Shown here piece after piece: positions 57,355 to 64,000 of a stretch of 64,000 bases of DNA. How positions within the stretch are numbered: the first letter of the stretch is position 1; each line of letters opens with the position of its first letter. The position numbers were made by a program, and so were the translations under genes. The notes under the pieces are model-generated. The model worked only from the letters and a program-made list of their open reading frames with translations. It searched no databases and had not been told where the DNA came from. The stretch is taken from positions 3,100,001-3,164,000 of the forward strand of contig NZ_CP100425.1 in the NCBI RefSeq assembly GCF_023151555.2, given 5' to 3'. Origin of the DNA: Photobacterium sp. CCB-ST2H9 (GTDB taxonomy: Bacteria > Pseudomonadota > Gammaproteobacteria > Enterobacterales > Vibrionaceae).

Positions 57355-57417
57355 GATCATGACATATCCGAGTAGTAACAAAATATCTGTTATACGCTTA
57401 CTGTTCTTTTTCGTCAT
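57328..57417 (-). CDS. Putative 29-residue single-helix membrane peptide
   Basis: Too short for routine gene calling. A near-perfect ribosome site AAGGAGG (57429-57423) stands 5 nt before ATG 57417. The 29 codons encode a basic start (TKKNSKR) followed by a hydrophobic helix (ITDILLLLGYVMILAYLASHV) and TAA at 57328-57330. This basic-then-hydrophobic design is typical of bacterial small membrane proteins with N-in orientation. I do not recognise a named family. It is read opposite to the zinc operon and divergent from the TIGR03899-like gene. Confidence 0.55.
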   Translation of the reverse strand: MTKKNSKRITDILLLLGYVMILAYLASHV

Positions 57418-57559
57418 CAACCCCTCCTTGATAGCACAGCTTCATCACACCGGGCGATTAACAAATTTAACCACTGATTAACACAAAAGTCACGCCTCTT
57501 GCTAAAGATTACGATCGAATGTAAAAACTATATGGATTGCAGCAGGGAGTGAACGTCGG
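57418..57559. promoter_or_regulatory. Divergent control region with repeated GATTAACA
   Basis: GATTAACA occurs at 57456-57463 and 57476-57483, 20 bp apart start to start (about two helical turns), between the 29-residue ORF and the TIGR03899-like gene. It could be a paired regulator site. No clear promoter was found. Confidence 0.35.
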
Positions 57560-58450
57560 ATGAGCACTGATAATCAGGCCAGTGTCCAGCCAGTACAAGT
57601 CGTACCGGCATCAGAAAAGAAAAGTAATCAAAAAAGCTCTGTACGAAGCAGCCGTTTTCGAATTCAGTCAATCGCACGGCATCATGTCGTGGGAGCTCAG
57701 ATCGACGAAGATCATGAGAAGACGCTTCAGGAACGGACCGAAAATCGCCATCAAAAGCTGCAACAGCGCCAGCAGCAGAATCTGGAACGCATCTTTAAAC
57801 TCAGCTATGACAGTTGCCTGGACGAAACCGCGGGCGAACCGGATCCGGACTGGATCCATCTTTTTATGACCATAGCACAAGATATTTTCAGCCCGCCAAT
57901 GCAGAAACTTTGGAGCCGGATTCTCCGTCAGGAAGTCCTCGCACCAGGTTCGATCTCCCTGAAAACCATGCTGACCCTCAAGCAAATGACCCAGCGAGAC
58001 GCTCAATTGTTTCGCCGCGCTTGTATGCTCACGTGTCATTTTGGCCAGGATCACAGCAAGAAACTGCTCACCGGCATCAAATACAAAACGGGATTATTTC
58101 GCCAGCTGAAAAGCCCGTCGATCGATAAGCTTAACCTGGGCTATTATCAGCTGCCCTACTCCCATTTACTGGAATTAATCGGGTTAGGTCTGGTCTTGAA
58201 TACCGAACTTGAGTCCGGGAAACTCCAAAATGATGTCGCCTTGCACTTTCACTACCAAGGCAGTGATTATCAGCTGCAGCCAGCTACAACGACCCTCAGC
58301 CTGCTCTATTATCGCCTGACCCCCGTTGGTCAGGAGATAGCACAATTATTGGGGAATCACCGCCATGATGAATACAAAAGCAATCTGACGGAATTGCTGA
58401 ACAAGCACTTTATCGTCACCAGTGATGCTTCCTCTAGTCATGTGATCTGA
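57560..58450 (+). CDS. Conserved unknown protein, TIGR03899-like
   Basis: 296 residues, probably cytosolic, no signal peptide or membrane segment. The N-terminal third is polar with a Gln/Glu/Arg-rich likely coiled coil (HEKTLQERTENRHQKLQQRQ). The central part is DWIHLFMTIAQDIFSPPMQKL, LWSRILRQEVLAPGSISLKT, and the tail has LSLLYYRLTPVGQEIAQLL. This pattern recalls the TIGR03899/DUF2806 group found in Vibrio and Shewanella; no function is established to my knowledge. Start ATG 57560 with CAGGGAGTG upstream. A hairpin follows. Confidence 0.78.
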   Translation: MSTDNQASVQPVQVVPASEKKSNQKSSVRSSRFRIQSIARHHVVGAQIDEDHEKTLQERTENRHQKLQQRQQQNLERIFKLSYDSCLDETAGEPDPDWIHLFMTIAQDIFSPPMQKLWSRILRQEVLAPGSISLKTMLTLKQMTQRDAQLFRRACMLTCHFGQDHSKKLLTGIKYKTGLFRQLKSPSIDKLNLGYYQLPYSHLLELIGLGLVLNTELESGKLQNDVALHFHYQGSDYQLQPATTTLSLLYYRLTPVGQEIAQLLGNHRHDEYKSNLTELLNKHFIVTSDASSSHVI

Positions 58451-58463
58451 ATTTTCACACGCA

Positions 58464-58494
58464 GACCTGCTCACGGCTCTCGACTGAGCAGGTC
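58464..58494 (+). terminator. Hairpin after the TIGR03899-like gene
   Basis: GACCTGCTCA / TGAGCAGGTC, 10-bp perfect stem with an 11-nt loop, 13 nt after the stop. No T-tract. Confidence 0.6.
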
Positions 58495-58526
58495 GCAATC
58501 ACATCACATTCCAGAGGAATGTACAG

Positions 58527-58700
58527 CTGATCATCTCCCCCCACTTTCATCCCTTCGCAAACGGTATTGATAGAAAGCACTTGGATGCGCTTATTCTTGG
58601 TCTACTACTTGGCTTCACACTGATTTACAGCCAGTTAGATGGCATATCGAACGTATCCAACGAAACAAACGAGCAAGAACACTCATCAAGCCGCTTGTAA
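58527..58700 (+). CDS. Putative small membrane protein with non-ATG start
   Basis: An open frame in otherwise unassigned DNA encodes IISPHFHPFANGIDRKH, then a hydrophobic helix (LDALILGLLLGFTLIYSQ) and a polar Ser/Asn/Glu-rich tail ending SSSRL and TAA (58698-58700). AGAGGA at 58513-58518 is 8 nt before a CTG at 58527, giving 57 residues. TTG 58581 would give 39. No ATG is in frame. The amino-acid pattern looks coding, but the start codon is a guess and it could be a decayed gene. Confidence 0.4.
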   Translation: MIISPHFHPFANGIDRKHLDALILGLLLGFTLIYSQLDGISNVSNETNEQEHSSSRL

Positions 58701-59004
58701 GTTATCCTGACACAATTCATTCTTTATAAAGCAGAACCAACTCGTCATAACAGTGACGTTATGAACTTTGAGCAAACACAAAAGATTGCCACGTGAAGAT
58801 CGCTTCTTTATCAAGGTTTCAGATGTACTTGGCCGGAGTTCTTTCGTCGAAGGATGAACATCAAGTTCTGATCGCCAAAAGCTCAGCTTTGGGTCGGAGG
58901 TGAGCCTCCTGAGACTCTGGACTCTGAAATGAATGGGGGAACGCCTAGGATCTCACACAACCGGGAGGCGTCCGGCCGAAGGACGGATATCAAATCCCAA
59001 ACGT
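58701..59004. other. Unassigned DNA between small ORF and rRNA operon end
   Basis: No gene seen. TCATAAC-AGTGAC-GTTATGA at 58745-58764 is a perfect 7-bp inverted repeat. AGGCGTCC at 58966-58973 can pair with GGACGCCT at 59029-59036 inside the rRNA terminator, and ACGCCTAG occurs at 58941 and 59031. This suggests duplicated or competing rRNA-terminator structures. Confidence 0.4.
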
Positions 59005-59051
59005 AAAAAAGCCCCACTCTTTCGACGGGGACGCCTAGTCTGAGGCTTTTC
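59005..59051 (-). terminator. Distal terminator of the rRNA operon
   Basis: Minus strand reads AAAAGCC ... CCCC-GTCGAAAGAGT-GGGGCTTTTTT. The GGGGC closing arm with T-tract makes a terminator downstream of tRNA-Asp, second in tandem with the one at 59084. Confidence 0.7.
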
Positions 59052-59083
59052 GTCAGTGAGAAATTATCAGAACCCTGAATAGC

Positions 59084-59112
59084 AAAAAACCCAGCCATTG
59101 CTGACTGGGTTT
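59084..59112 (-). terminator. Proximal terminator of the rRNA operon
   Basis: Minus strand AACCCAG ... CTGGGTT followed by TTTTG, about 10 nt after the tRNA-Asp 3' end. The stem is extended by a few imperfect pairs. Confidence 0.85.
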
Positions 59113-59122
59113 CTCTAAGAAG

Positions 59123-59199
59123 TGGCGGAGCGGACGGGACTCGAACCCGCGACCCCCGGCGTGACAGGCCGGTATTCTAACCAACTGAACTACCGCTCC
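59123..59199 (-). tRNA. tRNA-Asp (GTC)
   Basis: 77 nt including encoded CCA. The acceptor begins GGAGCGG, the D-arm TTCAGTTGGTTAGAA, the anticodon loop CTGTCAC (GTC), and the T-loop GGTTCGAGTC. It lies at the distal end of the rRNA operon after 5S. Confidence 0.98.
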
Positions 59200-59240
59200 A
59201 CACGGCTGAAACCAGACAGTATCTGACTTCAAAATAGGGC

Positions 59241-59358
59241 GCCTGGCGATGTCCTACTCTCACATGGGGAGACCCCACACTACCATCGGCGCTGCTGCGT
59301 TTCACGTCTGAGTTCGGCATGGGATCAGGTGGTTCCACAGCGCTATGGTCGCCAGGCA
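59241..59358 (-). rRNA. rrf: 5S ribosomal RNA
   Basis: About 118 nt. The minus strand begins TGCCTGGCGACCATAGCG and ends ATCGCCAGGC, with the internal CCGAACTCAGACGTGAAACG and GTGGGGTCTCCCCATG typical of 5S. Exact ends are uncertain by 1-2 nt. Confidence 0.97.
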
Positions 59359-59455
59359 AAATTTGTTCAACAATCTCGGAAATATCTGACTAAGTTCTCA
59401 GCACATCATTCAAGTGCTCATGGAGTCCGTACTTAAAACCCCTTGGGTGTTGTAT

Positions 59456-62338
<2,883 letters not shown>

Positions 62339-62633
62339 ATACAACCCCAAGAGGTTTCGTATGTTCAAACAACCAAGGTTTGATTTGTTTCGCCGGACTC
62401 TTCTTACACAAGACACTTGAATGTGTTTTGCTTGAGAACTCTGTTTCTTTCGAAACAGTTTGATTCAATCTCAAAGATTGAATTTACTAGTCAGCTTTCC
62501 AGATTGTTAAAGAGCATTGTGTTGTTTATCTTGCGACGAACTTCACTTTCTAAAGACTTTCAACGACGCGAAATCGATCCAACAACATAATGCTATTGAA
62601 TCTGCCAATCCGTGCAGAAAAGTACTTAGAGAG
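62339..62633 (-). other. Spacer between tRNA-Val and 23S, with boxA
   Basis: 295 nt of spacer. It holds the outer half of the 23S processing stem and an antitermination boxA, and I see no further gene. Confidence 0.7.
62505..62516 (-). promoter_or_regulatory. rRNA antitermination boxA before 23S
   Basis: The minus strand reads TGCTCTTTAACA, the consensus boxA bound by NusB/S10. It lies in the spacer about 170 nt upstream of 23S, its usual place. Confidence 0.88.
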
Positions 62634-62709
62634 TGGTGGGCGATACCGGGCTCGAACCAGTGACCCCCTCCTTGTAAGGGAGGTGCTCTCCCAACTGAGC
62701 TAATCGCCC
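62634..62709 (-). tRNA. tRNA-Val (TAC)
   Basis: 76 nt with encoded CCA. It starts GGGCGATTAGCTCAG, has anticodon loop CTTACAA (TAC), and T-loop GGTTCGAGCC. Third tRNA of the 16S-23S spacer. Confidence 0.98.
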
Positions 62710-62737
62710 ACGGAGTTTTACATTCCCGTGGCAGGAA

Positions 62738-62813
62738 TGGTGGGTCGTGCAGGATTCGAACCTGCGACCAATTGATTAAAAGTCAACTGCTCTACCAACT
62801 GAGCTAACGACCC
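62738..62813 (-). tRNA. tRNA-Lys (TTT)
   Basis: 76 nt with encoded CCA. It starts GGGTCGTTAGCTCAG, has anticodon loop CTTTTAA (TTT) and T-loop GGTTCGAATC. One nucleotide separates it from tRNA-Glu. Confidence 0.98.
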
Positions 62814-62814
62814 G

Positions 62815-62890
62815 TGGCGTCCCATAGGGGAGTCGAACCCCTGTTACCGCCGTGAAAGGGCGGTGTCCTAGGCCTCTAGACGAATGGGAC
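62815..62890 (-). tRNA. tRNA-Glu (TTC)
   Basis: 76 nt with encoded CCA. It starts GTCCCATTCGTCTAGAGG, has anticodon loop CTTTCAC (TTC) and T-loop GGTTCGACTC. First tRNA after 16S in the spacer. Confidence 0.98.
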
Positions 62891-62988
62891 TTCTAATTCG
62901 TACTGATGCTGTTGGGCAGCACCAGTGGCTCTCTACATTTCGACCAGGCAATCTGTGTGGACACTGCGATAACAACGCAGTCTTTAGG

Positions 62989-64000
<1,012 letters not shown>

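Noticed and set aside
58883..59098. 71-codon minus-strand frame downstream of 5S and tRNA-Asp
   Set aside because: It runs through the rRNA terminators and resembles spurious rRNA-edge predictions.

Overview
The window is chromosomal DNA from a gamma-proteobacterium of the Vibrionaceae, with a Photobacterium-like relative most likely. The evidence is the zrg-type zinc operon, a TIGR03899-like protein, a ytfK/ytfJ/msrA/tamAB/ytfP/ppa/fbp/mpl block, a folA-to-lptD block in enterobacterial order, and a 16S-Glu-Lys-Val-23S-5S-Asp rRNA operon. The genus is not settled from sequence alone. Most of the window is housekeeping DNA with one clear accessory insertion.

Layout. 1-4.4 kb: leucine operon leuA(partial)BCD. 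4.5-9 kb: a DUF547 exported protein, then a TPP riboswitch and thiBPQ thiamine importer. 9-14.4 kb: a PIN-PhoH ATPase (minus), rapA and rluA. 14.7-19.1 kb: frdABCD fumarate reductase and a D-2-hydroxyacid dehydrogenase. 19.2-27.1 kb: djlA divergent from lptD-surA-pdxA-rsmA-apaG-apaH, which links outer-membrane assembly, vitamin B6, ribosome methylation and Ap4A turnover. 27.1-30.1 kb: an AT-richer accessory cassette with a LysR regulator divergent from an amino-acid dioxygenase of the isoleucine-hydroxylase family, a LysE exporter and a ThrH-like phosphotransferase. It interrupts the normally adjacent apaH and folA. 30.2-34 kb (minus): folA, yjjB/yjjP, obgE, rpmA, rplU. 34.3-37.5 kb: ispB, a 63-residue unknown, mdh (minus) and argR. 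37.8-42 kb: a TAXI-type TRAP transporter plus a universal stress protein. 42-46.3 kb: ubiX and mpl (minus), fbp and ppa (plus), ytfP (minus). 46.3-53.8 kb: tamB/tamA (minus), msrA, ytfK, ytfJ. 53.8-57.3 kb: zinc-uptake operon with a histidine-rich ZrgA. 57.3-58.7 kb: a TIGR03899-like gene flanked by two tiny putative membrane-peptide genes. 59-64 kb: an rRNA operon read on the minus strand, with 16S running off the end.

The main candidate for undescribed biology is the 27.1-30.1 kb cassette. It combines a free-amino-acid hydroxylase, an amino-acid exporter and an enzyme family able to move phosphate on and off hydroxyl-bearing amino acids, with its own divergent regulator. Secondary points are the two small membrane ORFs, a long palindrome upstream of the zinc operon and a PDZ-like tail on the TRAP permease. 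All family assignments were made by reading the sequence and remembered family features; no database search was run. Length comparisons with E. coli are from memory.
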